Positions 1 to 8,833 are shown, numbered from the stretch's first letter. The stretch is DNA of 64,000 nucleotides from JAMLHH01 sp035515235 (GCA_035515235.1 DATJBS010000055.1:7117-71116); one strand, 5' to 3'. Notes: generated by a model not told the origin, from the letters alone. Translations and numbers: made by a program.

Positions 1-948
1 CATTGATAAAAAGACTTGTTTTAATGGAATATAAAAGTCCTTTTTCATTCTGTATTTTTCATTGTATGCTTTAATAAAGGGGAGAAGACTAATTATTACA
101 GCTATTACAAACATCAACAAACCCCATTGTTTTAATGTCAAAAAACCAAAAATTGCTTCATCCGACAAAAGAAGCATTCCTTCTACATCAACATTAGGCA
201 TTAATAAAAACCAAATATTAAAAGCACCTAAGGAAGGACTAGGATAAAAACCTACTAAACTATTCAACACGTCTAAAACCTGATTAATTTTTCCACTAAA
301 TAAGAATGGACTTATGATTAAAACTTGAAGAAGAATTATACTTACAATTGCGTAGAGGAACCTCTTATAGTTTTCTAAGTATTGTGGAAGGAGTAACAAG
401 CCAATAACTGGAATAAAAACTACCGCTTGTAATTTAAAATTCAAGGCTAACAACAAACTTACAACACTCAGAACAGGTCTTTTTTCTAAAGCTAAAATGA
501 TAGCTAAAAAGCCCCAAAAACTAAAAATAGCATCTACTTGACCCCATAATGCTGTATTATAAATATATGCAACATTGAGCATCATCAACAAAAAGCAGTA
601 AATCTTTTTATTGATGTCTTTAATAAACCATATTGCAGCAAATGCTCCTAGAATATCAAAAACAAATGTATAATATTTGATAGTATAGAGATTGTCTTGA
701 ACATCGGTAGGATTTCCTTGTATCCAAGTATGGAATTTTAAAAAATATAAATATGCAGGAAAATAATTGACTCTTCCATCATCATATATGCTTGTAAAGC
801 CCTTTTCAGAAATCAGATTAGACCAATCTAACCAAAAAGTCATATCTCCCTGATGTCCCCATTTCCACATCAATATGACATATGCGAAATAAAACAACAG
901 TGCAATCAAAAAGAGGTGTACTTTTGTAAACTGAAAATTTTCTTTCAT
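1..948 (-). CDS. Multi-pass membrane glycosyltransferase (GT-C type), truncated by the window edge
   Basis: The minus strand is open from an ATG at 948 to base 1 (316 codons, no stop reached), so the C-terminus lies outside the window. The protein is strongly hydrophobic with many membrane segments. Residues 30-35 (WGHQGD) place an acidic residue in the first extracytoplasmic loop, and residues 135-140 read WGQVDA, a signature seen in GT-C mannosyltransferase-like proteins that use lipid-linked sugars. From family knowledge it probably adds a sugar to a lipid or envelope glycan; donor and acceptor cannot be deduced. An ATG at 959 is followed after three codons by a stop, so 948 is the start. 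Confidence 0.75.
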   Translation of the reverse strand, partial: MKENFQFTKVHLFLIALLFYFAYVILMWKWGHQGDMTFWLDWSNLISEKGFTSIYDDGRVNYFPAYLYFLKFHTWIQGNPTDVQDNLYTIKYYTFVFDILGAFAAIWFIKDINKKIYCFLLMMLNVAYIYNTALWGQVDAIFSFWGFLAIILALEKRPVLSVVSLLLALNFKLQAVVFIPVIGLLLLPQYLENYKRFLYAIVSIILLQVLIISPFLFSGKINQVLDVLNSLVGFYPSPSLGAFNIWFLLMPNVDVEGMLLLSDEAIFGFLTLKQWGLLMFVIAVIISLLPFIKAYNEKYRMKKDFYIPLKQVFLSM

Positions 949-985
949 CAAGATTCCATATTTATCAATAAATATAACCATTCAA

Positions 986-1279
986 ATGATACGTCACATA
1001 GTCTTCTGGAACATCCAAGAAAATAATAAAGCGGTAACAGCTCAAAAAATCAAAACAGATTTAGAAGCACTAAAAGGTAAAATCCCTGGCTTGTTACATA
1101 TAGAAGTGGGAACAAATAGCTCTAATGCTCCTCAAGATAATTGGGATGTCGTGTTGAACTGTGATTTTGAAAATATCGACGCTTTGAATGCCTATCAAGT
1201 TCATCCTTTGCACAAAGAAGTAGCAGAATTTATTGGTGCAGTCAGGACAGCAAGAGCTTGTATTGATTACGAGATATAA
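986..1279 (+). CDS. Dabb (stress-responsive A/B barrel) family protein
   Basis: A 97-residue protein beginning MIRHIVFWNI and ending in a short helix and strand (TARACIDYEI). The start, the central LLHIEVGTN stretch and the HPLHKEVAEFI segment match the dimeric alpha/beta barrel (Dabb) family, whose members are small soluble dimers, some enzymatic, most uncharacterised. It stands alone, 37 bp from the divergent membrane glycosyltransferase. No catalytic assignment is possible. Confidence 0.85.
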   Translation: MIRHIVFWNIQENNKAVTAQKIKTDLEALKGKIPGLLHIEVGTNSSNAPQDNWDVVLNCDFENIDALNAYQVHPLHKEVAEFIGAVRTARACIDYEI

Positions 1280-1664
1280 TAGATAGTTATTGTATTAGAA
1301 AAAACGTTTTCTAATAGAGTAGAAGTTAGTAACTAAAACTAATCCTCCGTGCTTTTATGCGACATCAATTTTGCAGATGGGTAACCACAGGACGAAAACG
1401 ACTAAAACACATCCACTAATTGACAATACTTCGGCGAAACTCAGTAAAAGCTTTAGGAGGAGTTTGGATGTTTTAGTCGTTGAGGATAATGTGGGTCATC
1501 GAGAAACTCATCGCGATTTTTTGCTTCTTTTTTCTAAAAAAAGATGAAAAAGAAAAAACTTTTAGTTGAAACTTCTAAGCTAAAGAGAAGATTCGACAAA
1601 CTCAGTAACCACGCTACTCATTCACTTCGTTCAGAAGAACAAATTTCTCAACTTAAAGTTGATT
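1280..1664. other. 385-bp gap without a gene; imperfect inverted repeat
   Basis: No convincing reading frame on either strand. The block CGACTAAAACACATCCA at 1399-1415 recurs inverted as TGGATGTTTTAGTCG at 1465-1479, with a 2-bp length difference. The base composition in 1340-1500 is less AT-rich than usual for intergenic DNA here, suggesting a remnant of a dispersed repeat or small mobile element. No terminator with a clear U-tract was seen. Confidence 0.5.
1399..1481. repeat. Imperfect inverted repeat, arms about 15-17 bp
   Basis: Arms at 1399-1415 and 1465-1481 are reverse complements apart from a 2-bp insertion; the inner 12 bases (AACGACTAAAAC and its complement) match exactly. The spacing of about 50 bp and the lack of a U-tract argue against an ordinary terminator. 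It may be the end of a decayed repeat element. Confidence 0.5.
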
Positions 1665-2519
1665 CTATTGATTAGCTTTCTTCGCAGCTTCTGCTTCTTT
1701 TTCAGCAGCAATTTTTTGATTTCTAATTTCTAAAGCTTCCATCATGAGTCGGTCGACTTCTTCTTTGACTTTAAAAACTTGTCCATTGATTTCATGTTGC
1801 TGACTTTCTGTAGCGTCAAAATACATGGGTTTTCCAATTTTGATCACCACTTTAGATTTGAAAACATAAGGTACTAATAAGGGTGCTGCTGGAAATTTCA
1901 AGAGTTTTTCTAAAAAATCTACATTGCCAAAATTGTACATGATTTCTTCACAACCTGCAATACCGACTGGAATAATTGGCGATTGAGTTTTTTTAGCTAA
2001 ATACACAAATCCATTTCCAAAATTTTGTAGCTGATATTTTTTCGATGATGGTTTCGATATCCCTTTTGCTCCTTCAGGAAAGACGATAACAGCTTCTTCA
2101 TTATTGAGCATCTTGATACAATTTTCTGTGTCGCCTAATGCTCCTCCCATTTGACTCAACCAAATACTGAAAAATGGAATCGTAGGAATAAATCTTTCAT
2201 ACATTCCTTTGCAAGCCCTTGGTGCTATTGGATTTTTAAGCAATGCATATCCTAATAAGATGGCATCTATCGGCAATTGTCCGCTATGATTAGCGATAAT
2301 TAGACATCTACCAGAAGGAGGAATATTTTCATAACCTTCCACTTCTACTTCAAAATAGTCTTCGTACAAAAATTTTCCTAGATTGATAAATTGCTTGACT
2401 GTCTTGATATTAAAACCCCAAGGGTCAAAACCAAACTGCCCAACTTCGTTAGGAAATTTAGATAGAATCACATCAGTGGAATCATCTTTCTGGAACGCTT
2501 TTAAAAGATTTTTTATCAT
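1665..2519 (-). CDS. PlsC-like lysophospholipid acyltransferase family protein
   Basis: A 284-residue protein. The acyltransferase block is clear: IIANHSGQLPIDA contains the catalytic His and Asp but with six intervening residues (H-x6-D) rather than the usual four, as in the MGAT/TMEM68-like subgroup. The second signature FPEGAKG follows about 85 residues later. It probably transfers an acyl chain to a (lyso)lipid at the inner membrane; the substrate is unknown. The frame extends upstream to a TTG at 2576, but ATG at 2519 is preferred because it leaves 62 bp for the divergent lipoprotein gene. The C-terminus is a charged Ala/Glu/Lys helix. Confidence 0.85.
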   Translation of the reverse strand: MIKNLLKAFQKDDSTDVILSKFPNEVGQFGFDPWGFNIKTVKQFINLGKFLYEDYFEVEVEGYENIPPSGRCLIIANHSGQLPIDAILLGYALLKNPIAPRACKGMYERFIPTIPFFSIWLSQMGGALGDTENCIKMLNNEEAVIVFPEGAKGISKPSSKKYQLQNFGNGFVYLAKKTQSPIIPVGIAGCEEIMYNFGNVDFLEKLLKFPAAPLLVPYVFKSKVVIKIGKPMYFDATESQQHEINGQVFKVKEEVDRLMMEALEIRNQKIAAEKEAEAAKKANQ

Positions 2520-2581
2520 ATAAAGTAAAGGATGATTACAATTTAATTGAAATGATTGAATTTTTACTAATTTCAAATGCT

Positions 2582-3655
2582 ATGAAAATTAGATTTTACT
2601 ATTATATACTCTTTTTACTTGTTTTGTCCTCTTGCAAAGGCAGTAATTATACTGTCAAAAGCACTCCTGTATCAAGTACTTATAGTGTCAAAAGCTACGA
2701 TTTTAGAGTAATGACATATAATGTAGAGAATCTTTTTGACACCTATGATGATACGCTCAAAATAGATGATGATTTCTTACCGTGGGGAATGAATAAGTGG
2801 AATAAAGAGCGATATCAAACCAAACTCAAGAGAATTTTTAAAGTCATAGCAAATGTGAGCGAATGGGAATATCCGGCTTTAATTGCATTGACAGAAATTG
2901 AAAACCAAGTAGTTCTAGAAGACCTCATCAATGCTACCCCTTTGATGGAATCTGATTATGGTATCATTCACGAAGAATCCCCTGACGCTAGAGGTATCGA
3001 TGTGGCATTATTATTTAGACATTCTTTATTTAGACCTATCTCACACGAAGCGATGCCTGTGAAGATGGTAGATAATCCTTACTTCAAAACCAGAGACATC
3101 TTATATGTTCAAGGCTTAGTCAATCAATCCGATACACTTCATGTTTTCGTAGCGCATTTCCCGTCTAGAAGAGGTGGAGAAGCCATCAGTGAACCTAAAA
3201 GAATCTTAGCGGCAACTATTCTTAGAAATAAATGTGATAGCATTCTTTCTCATCAACCATATGCAAACATCCTTATCACGGGAGATTTTAATGATGACCC
3301 GGCTAATACAAGTATGGCAGAAGTCATCAGAGGAAAAGATAGTGAGAGCAATATGAAAGAAGGAGACTTTTTCAATATGATGTATGATGCTTACAAAAAA
3401 GGCTATGGCACATATAAGTATCAATCTTCTTGGAATATGCTCGACCAATATATCATCAGTCCCGCATTGTTAGATGCGAACAATAGCATTTATACCACTT
3501 CTAAATCAGCATTTATCTATCAGCCAGATTGGCTTTCTGTAAAAGATGAAATTCATCCAGGAAACAAACCCTTCCGTACATACAGCGGACCAAATTATTT
3601 AGGTGGATATAGCGACCATTATCCTGTCTACATGGATATTTTCTTCAAGAAGTAA
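2582..3655 (+). CDS. Endonuclease/exonuclease/phosphatase family lipoprotein
   Basis: A 357-residue protein with a lipoprotein signal ending in LLVLSSC, so it is probably anchored in the outer membrane. Family hallmarks in order: MTYNVENLFDTYDD, TEIENQ, VAHFPSRRGGE, ITGDFNDDP and a C-terminal GYSDHYPVYM. These supply the metal-binding Asn/Glu and catalytic Asp/His of the DNase I/sphingomyelinase fold. The substrate (nucleic acid, phospholipid or sugar phosphate) cannot be told from sequence. The frame opens at 2552, but ATG at 2582 gives a correct signal peptide. It is divergent from the acyltransferase gene. Confidence 0.88.
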   Translation: MKIRFYYYILFLLVLSSCKGSNYTVKSTPVSSTYSVKSYDFRVMTYNVENLFDTYDDTLKIDDDFLPWGMNKWNKERYQTKLKRIFKVIANVSEWEYPALIALTEIENQVVLEDLINATPLMESDYGIIHEESPDARGIDVALLFRHSLFRPISHEAMPVKMVDNPYFKTRDILYVQGLVNQSDTLHVFVAHFPSRRGGEAISEPKRILAATILRNKCDSILSHQPYANILITGDFNDDPANTSMAEVIRGKDSESNMKEGDFFNMMYDAYKKGYGTYKYQSSWNMLDQYIISPALLDANNSIYTTSKSAFIYQPDWLSVKDEIHPGNKPFRTYSGPNYLGGYSDHYPVYMDIFFKK

Positions 3656-3722
3656 GCTTTATAGATTTTTAACTTGACTTAGTATGGTCTCCATTTAAAA
3701 TTCAATATTTTTACGGCTATCA

Positions 3723-4145
3723 ATGAAAAGACAATTACTTGCCTGGATTTCTATTCTTGTATTTTTTATAAGTACAAATGGGATTACTATATACAAGCAC
3801 ATGTGTCTTTCGAGCAATACCAATTCTATTTCTCTAAGTGAATTATTATGTGATAATATAGAAGAAGAAGAAAGCTGTTGTTCAGGTACCAATAATCACG
3901 ATGACTGCTGCGATGTAGACCTTACATTTGAGAAGTACACTCCTAACGGAAAGTCAGAATTAGAAAAACTATCTTATAAAATTGATTGGACTCATGCGCT
4001 AGACCAACCTACTGCATTTTACAATAGTACACATCAACAATATTTTGAAATACTATCTGTATTTCCAAATCCTCCCAATCCTTATATACATCAACCCAAA
4101 ACTGTTTCTGAAAGACTGGCTGATATTCAGTCTTATTTGTGCTAA
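3723..4145 (+). CDS. HYC_CC_PP-like exported small protein, metal-related
   Basis: A 140-residue protein with an N-terminal hydrophobic signal segment (residues 7-24). Downstream come HMC at 26-28, CC at 52-53, CC at 62-63 within a His/Asp-rich stretch, and PNPPNP near residue 116. This is the pattern for which the Bacteroidota HYC_CC_PP family is named. The function is not known; members commonly sit beside TonB receptors and heavy-metal-associated domain proteins, as here. The thiol and imidazole clusters suggest metal binding outside the cytoplasm (inference). It lies 43 bp upstream of the receptor gene. Confidence 0.75.
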   Translation: MKRQLLAWISILVFFISTNGITIYKHMCLSSNTNSISLSELLCDNIEEEESCCSGTNNHDDCCDVDLTFEKYTPNGKSELEKLSYKIDWTHALDQPTAFYNSTHQQYFEILSVFPNPPNPYIHQPKTVSERLADIQSYLC

Positions 4146-4188
4146 CTGATTTTCTTCTAAGAAAATTTATTACACAAAAATTATTATC

Positions 4189-6402
4189 ATGAAACATATT
4201 TTATACTTATTCCTTATGGGTATTTGTGTCACAGCAAATGCTCAAAATACAATAGAAGTTCACGTAGAGGACGCTACTTCAAAAGAATCTTTATACGGAG
4301 CATCTGTCTTTTGGCTGAATACAAATACCGGCTCAGCTACTAACGATGATGGTCTAGCAAATATCCCTGCACCCAACTCTTATCCTGCATATTTAATTGT
4401 ATCCTTTGTCGGATATCAATCTGATACTATTAAAGTTTCTGCTTTTCAAAAACATATTCATGTCACCATTCAAGAGTCTCTAGTATTAGAAACCATCGTA
4501 GTCAAAGGAAGAAGAAAAGACAGTTATGTCAGAACTTTAGATGTGATGAAGACTGAAATCATTTCTCAAAACGAGCTCAAGAAAGCAGCTTGTTGTAATC
4601 TTTCCGAAAGCTTTCAGACTAATGCTTCTGCTCAGGTCAATTTTGAAGATGCTGTAACAGGCGCTAAACAAATTGAACTCTTGGGATTAAAAGGTACTTA
4701 CGTACAGAATACGATAGAAAACACTCCTTCTCTGAGAGGCTTGGCTGCTTCATTTTCATTAGATAATGTTCCTGCTCCTTGGATTAAAAATATTGCTTTA
4801 GCTAAAGGCACACCTTCTGTACATACAGGTTTTGAAGGCATCACAGGATCCATCAATATCAATTATAAAGAACCAGAAGATTTAAGTCCATTGTATATAG
4901 ACCTTTTCGCCAATCATACTGGACGTTTTGAAGGCAACTTAATGACAGGTATTAAAAAAGACAATTGGGGGACGGCTTTATTGGCTAATGGTGCATTTAC
5001 AAAAGATAAAAAAGACAGAAACGGAGATACTTTCTACGATCAGCCTCAAGTCAATCAGTTCAACTTATTGAATAGATGGGAGTTTCAGAACAATACTATG
5101 GAAGGTAAATTTCTGATTAAAGGCTTAAAAGAAAATAGAACTGCAGGTCAATTATCTCTCAATGAAAATCAAACTCGACCTTATACAATCGATATCAATA
5201 CGGATAGAATTGAAGGATTTAGCAAATTAGGCTTTTTTCTTCCAGGACATTTAGAAAGAAGTATTGGAGTAACGACTTCTGGATTTTGGCACAATCAAAA
5301 AGGGAAATACGGCTTAAATAATTATGATGGCATGCAAGGAAGTTTCTTTGGAAACTTGCAATATCAAGGTTTAATTAAAAACACCAATCACGTTTTATTT
5401 ACTGCAGCGTCTGTGATGTATGACTATTATGATGAAAATATCAATGGCACTCAAATAAAGAGAACCGATATTGTTCCCGGCCTTGCAGCAGAATACACCT
5501 ATAAGTATTTAGAGAAAATTACTTTAGTCGCCGGACTTAGAGCAGATTTCCCTAATCATTTTAAAGCTCAAATCAACCCAAGAATCCACTTCAGATATGC
5601 CCCAAAAGAAGGTACTCAATTGAGAATCGCAGGTGGAAGAGGATTTAGAATACCAAATGTGTATGCTGAAAATATATACATGTTTGCCAGCTCGAGATCT
5701 ATAGATGTAATAGAAAAGCCTGGCTTTGAATCTGCATGGAATACGGGTATTAGCGTCATTCAAGAAATACCTTTGGGCAGCAAAATCAAATCAAGTTTAG
5801 CTGTTGATTATTTTCATACCAACTTCAGCAATCAAGTCATCGTAGATATTGAAAACTTGGACAATAAAGTCAATATTTATAATCTTAATGGAAATAAATC
5901 ATATTCCAATAGCTTTATGGTGGAGTGGACTGTTGAGCCTGTTACAGGTTTAGAATTGAAAGCTGCATACCGCCTTGAAGATGTCAAACAAACTATGCAT
6001 GGTGAGTTAATCAAAAAAAGCATGCTACCTATCCATAGAGGATTATTTGCAATCAACTACAAAACAAAAGATGAACATTGGATGTTTGGTACTAATCTAA
6101 ATTTGCAAGGAAAATCTAGATATCCTATCAGCGCATACAGAACTACTCAAGAACTCACTCCTATTCGATCTATATTATCAGCACAAGTCACCAGATATCA
6201 AGGTAATTTTGAGTTTTTCATAGGAGGAGAAAACTTGTTAAATGTCAGACAAGACAATCCTATCTTAGGTTATGAAAATCCTTTTGGCAACAATTTTGAT
6301 ACCTATCAATCTTGGGGTTCAGCAATAGGCCCAGTAGTATATGGCGGAATACGTTTTAATTTAAATTCTAAAAAAAATAATCATGAAGAAGATCACAAGT
6401 AA
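4189..6402 (+). CDS. TonB-dependent outer-membrane receptor, probable metal transport
   Basis: A 737-residue protein with a signal peptide ending VTANAQ. Residues about 20-105 form a carboxypeptidase-regulatory-like domain (SKESLYGASVFWLN...VGYQSDTI), residues about 110-230 the plug, and the rest a 22-strand barrel ending in a YGGIRFNLN-type strand. The plug carries an unusual KKAACCNLSESF motif with adjacent cysteines at 135-136. It imports a substrate across the outer membrane using TonB energy. Flanking HYC_CC_PP-like and HMA proteins suggest a heavy-metal substrate, perhaps copper (inference). It overlaps the next gene by 20 bp. Confidence 0.9.
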   Translation: MKHILYLFLMGICVTANAQNTIEVHVEDATSKESLYGASVFWLNTNTGSATNDDGLANIPAPNSYPAYLIVSFVGYQSDTIKVSAFQKHIHVTIQESLVLETIVVKGRRKDSYVRTLDVMKTEIISQNELKKAACCNLSESFQTNASAQVNFEDAVTGAKQIELLGLKGTYVQNTIENTPSLRGLAASFSLDNVPAPWIKNIALAKGTPSVHTGFEGITGSININYKEPEDLSPLYIDLFANHTGRFEGNLMTGIKKDNWGTALLANGAFTKDKKDRNGDTFYDQPQVNQFNLLNRWEFQNNTMEGKFLIKGLKENRTAGQLSLNENQTRPYTIDINTDRIEGFSKLGFFLPGHLERSIGVTTSGFWHNQKGKYGLNNYDGMQGSFFGNLQYQGLIKNTNHVLFTAASVMYDYYDENINGTQIKRTDIVPGLAAEYTYKYLEKITLVAGLRADFPNHFKAQINPRIHFRYAPKEGTQLRIAGGRGFRIPNVYAENIYMFASSRSIDVIEKPGFESAWNTGISVIQEIPLGSKIKSSLAVDYFHTNFSNQVIVDIENLDNKVNIYNLNGNKSYSNSFMVEWTVEPVTGLELKAAYRLEDVKQTMHGELIKKSMLPIHRGLFAINYKTKDEHWMFGTNLNLQGKSRYPISAYRTTQELTPIRSILSAQVTRYQGNFEFFIGGENLLNVRQDNPILGYENPFGNNFDTYQSWGSAIGPVVYGGIRFNLNSKKNNHEEDHK

Positions 6403-6739
6403 TATTTCAATTTTCACATTTGCACTCAGCTTATTTTTATTTGCTTTTCTGTCAGATGTTTTGGCAAAAGACATCAAAAAGGAAACAATAGAAGTTTCTG
6501 GAAATTGTGAAATGTGTCAAAAAAGAATTCTTTCAGCTGCTAGCGTAAAAGGTGTAAAGTCTGTTACTTGGTCTCCAAGTACACAAATGTTAAACGTAAA
6601 ATTTGACAACGACATCATCACATTAGATGAAATAGAACAAAGAATAGCTAAAGCTGGTCACGACACTCCAAACCACAAAGCTGATGATGCTACTTATGAT
6701 GGTTTACACGGATGTTGTCAATATGATAGAAAAGAATAA
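6383..6739 (+). CDS. Exported heavy-metal-associated (HMA) domain protein
   Basis: A 118-residue protein with a signal segment (residues 9-29) and one HMA fold. The metal-binding loop reads SGNCEMCQKRI with C42 and C45. The typical helix and strands follow (KGVKSVTWSPSTQMLNVKFD, DEIEQRIAKAGHDT). A second vicinal pair, CC at 111-112 in HGCCQYDRKE, lies near the C-terminus. It probably binds Cu(I) or a similar soft metal in the periplasm. The 20-bp overlap with the TonB receptor implies translational coupling. Confidence 0.88.
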   Translation: MKKITSNISIFTFALSLFLFAFLSDVLAKDIKKETIEVSGNCEMCQKRILSAASVKGVKSVTWSPSTQMLNVKFDNDIITLDEIEQRIAKAGHDTPNHKADDATYDGLHGCCQYDRKE

Positions 6740-6784
6740 AAAACATTACTAAGAACTGATATCTTTCAGCTCTTTCATTCCAAT

Positions 6785-6824
6785 AAAAAACTCCTGAGCT
6801 AATTCGTTAACTCAGGAGTTTTTA
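6785..6824. terminator. Bidirectional hairpin terminator between convergent genes
   Basis: Arms ACTCCTGAG (6790-6798) and CTCAGGAGT (6811-6819) enclose a second short stem closed by a TTCG loop. Runs of A upstream and T downstream allow it to work on both strands, serving the HMA gene (plus) and the BspA-like gene (minus). The same hairpin recurs at 8839-8868. Confidence 0.85.
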
Positions 6825-7219
6825 ATTAATAGCATCTCTAATTTTTACTGAATGACTATTCTTCTATTAATGACTTCATTATTGAAGTACAAATTTATCC
6901 AATAAATACCTTTGCCATGATTTCTTAAATCAGCTGGTATGGTTTGTTTCCCATTCAGATTTTTAAGCTCTTGAGAGAATACTTTTTGACCTAAAACATT
7001 GATAATTTCTAATGTGGCGTTTTTATTTTCACCGAAGATTTCAATTGTAAAGCTTCCCTGATTAGGATTTGGATAGACAGATAGCAAGTCAGATTTTGAA
7101 CGATTGCTTATACTTGTAATGATGGACTTGCAATCTTCATCCAATCCATCATCTGTAATCGTCCAACCTCTACTCAATAATTGATTTCTAGCTTCTACAC
7201 CTTCTGCTCCGTATTTAAT
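6785..7219. repeat. Direct repeat copy 1: T9SS tail plus terminator
   Basis: This 435-bp block, covering the terminator and the last ~125 codons of the BspA-like gene, is nearly identical and without indels to 8834-9268, a constant offset of 2049 bp. The differences are scattered single bases, with short clusters at about 6830 and 6950. It is a recent duplication or a gene-conversion tract. Confidence 0.85.
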
Positions 7220-8551
7220 ACCTTCTGCTCCTAAACTCAAATTAGCTGGAGTTAAAGGATTACTTGTCCAACCAATCAGAGTTCTATTATAATTTTGGCA
7301 ATCTAAACCTGAGTTTGACAACAGAAGATCTAGCAAAACTTCATCGTTTAATTTCCAATTTCCTATAGATTGGTTAAAAGAGCTCGCATTATTAAACATC
7401 CATCGCATATCTGTAACATTACTAACATCCCAGTTTTCTAAGGGTTGGTTAAAAGAAGTTGCTTCTTCAAACATAGAAATCGTGTTAGTCACTTTGCCCA
7501 CATTCCATTTTCCTAAAGGCTTATTAAAAGAAGTTGCTCCTAAAAACATTGCACTCATGTTTTCTACATTACTCACCTCCCAGTCTTCAATAGGTTGATT
7601 AAAAGAAGTAGCACCCAGAAACATTCCGCTTATATCTGTAACATTACTGATATTCCATTTTTCAATAGGTTGATTAAAGGAAGTAGCACCCAGAAACATT
7701 CCGTTCATATCAGAAACATTGTTGACTTTCCAATCTCCTATCTGCTGATTAAAAGAAGGTGTACCATAAAACATTGCGCTCATATCTGTCACCTTACTGA
7801 CATCCCAGTCTTCTATTGATTGATTAAAGGATATTGCAAGTTGAAACATTCCACTTATATTAGAAACATTACTGACATCCCAGCCTCCTATAGGTTGGTT
7901 AAATGATGCAGCTTCAGAAAACATATAGCTCATATTTGTTACATTACTAACATCCCAAGCTCCTATAGATTGGTTAAATAATGTAGCTTCAACAAACATC
8001 TCGGACATATTTTTTACATTACTTACGTCCCAATCTCCAATAGGCTGATTGAAGGATTGAGCATTTAAAAACATTTTGCTCATATCTGAAACATTTGATA
8101 GGTCGGGAGCATCCAAAGCTGAAACCACAAAATTCTTACAGCCCATAAATGCAGCATTAAATGACGACCAAGCAATATCTCCCCATTGTTTTACTTCTAA
8201 AAGCTTTAGATTATCGTTTTTACCAGAAAGACTTATACGATGAAATCTGTTTTCTTTTGGAGATATACTTATCCGATAATTCCCTACTTTAGGAAATGTA
8301 ATAGTAGTAGTACTATCTCCTTTTAGACTACCTTTATTAGAAGGGTTTTCGACTTCTTCCCAATAGATATCATAATCCTCTCCATATCCAGGAAAAAGAA
8401 TTTGATTATTAGCTGTAACACCTTGATTATCTGTTTTCCAGACAGTCACAAAGCAACCTTCCCCACAATCACCTTGAGCAAAAAGAGAGAAGTTTTGTAA
8501 TAAGAGCAAATAAATTATAGCTCCTAGTCGAATATAATTTTGTGTTTTCAT
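6845..8551 (-). CDS. BspA-like (DUF285) repeat surface protein with T9SS type A sorting domain
   Basis: A 568-residue protein with a signal peptide ending FSLFAQ. Residues 33-110 form the beta domain that typically precedes BspA-family repeats (FVTVWKTDNQGV, NNQILFPGYG). Residues 166-390 are nine tandem 25-residue units of the type SFNQPIGDWDVSNV...MF. The C-terminus (LLSVYPNPNQGSF ... INRRIVIQ) is a type IX sorting domain, so the protein is expected on the cell surface or secreted. BspA-type repeats often mediate adhesion; the ligand is unknown. Its C-terminal third is shared almost exactly with the neighbouring protease gene. Confidence 0.9.
   Translation of the reverse strand: MKTQNYIRLGAIIYLLLLQNFSLFAQGDCGEGCFVTVWKTDNQGVTANNQILFPGYGEDYDIYWEEVENPSNKGSLKGDSTTTITFPKVGNYRISISPKENRFHRISLSGKNDNLKLLEVKQWGDIAWSSFNAAFMGCKNFVVSALDAPDLSNVSDMSKMFLNAQSFNQPIGDWDVSNVKNMSEMFVEATLFNQSIGAWDVSNVTNMSYMFSEAASFNQPIGGWDVSNVSNISGMFQLAISFNQSIEDWDVSKVTDMSAMFYGTPSFNQQIGDWKVNNVSDMNGMFLGATSFNQPIEKWNISNVTDISGMFLGATSFNQPIEDWEVSNVENMSAMFLGATSFNKPLGKWNVGKVTNTISMFEEATSFNQPLENWDVSNVTDMRWMFNNASSFNQSIGNWKLNDEVLLDLLLSNSGLDCQNYNRTLIGWTSNPLTPANLSLGAEGIKYGAEGVEARNQLLSRGWTITDDGLDEDCKSIITSISNRSKSDLLSVYPNPNQGSFTIEIFGENKNATLEIINVLGQKVFSQELKNLNGKQTIPADLRNHGKGIYWINLYFNNEVINRRIVIQ
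7382..8056 (-). repeat. Nine tandem 75-bp coding repeats
   Basis: Residues 166-390 of the BspA-like protein are encoded by nine in-register 75-bp units. Some neighbours are very close at DNA level: 7588-7640 and 7663-7715 differ at only a few bases at a 75-bp offset, whereas other units have diverged. This suggests ongoing gain and loss of units by slippage or unequal recombination while the frame is kept. Confidence 0.85.
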
Positions 8552-8833
8552 GTGGATGGTATTATAGCATAAGAAAAATTATTACTGAATGAGTCTTCTT
8601 AGTAAGAGATTTATTGTAGAGATAAATTGACTTACACTTCGATTATATTTTATTCTAAACCCTAAAATCAGAGAAGTAAACACTAATCCACTAAATATTT
8701 GAGTTTGAAAAATTAATATAACTTAACAAATTAGCTTTTAATGTTGATATATACAATTTCTTACATGAATAAATGGAATGACAAGTGGGGTTTTGTGGAC
8801 TGATAGAAAGTGATTTTCAGTATAATTGGATAA
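8552..8833. other. Gap upstream of the BspA-like gene, no gene
   Basis: Very AT-rich and without a supported gene. It must hold the promoter of the minus-strand BspA-like gene, but no clear TTG...TAnnTTTG pair was found. On the minus strand 8582-8640 reads in frame to ...LLLRRLIQ-stop, faintly like the end of a type IX sorting tail; it is too short to call a pseudogene. Confidence 0.4.

Noticed and set aside
62..247. 61-codon plus-strand frame at the window start
   Set aside because: It is antisense to the truncated membrane glycosyltransferase, which has a far better protein sequence.
2520..2576. TTG-started extension of the acyltransferase
   Set aside because: It would leave only 5 bp to the divergent lipoprotein gene and adds no conserved sequence.
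7382..8056. Regular 75-bp repeats as a CRISPR array
   Set aside because: The repeats have no unique spacers and encode a conserved 25-residue BspA unit in frame.
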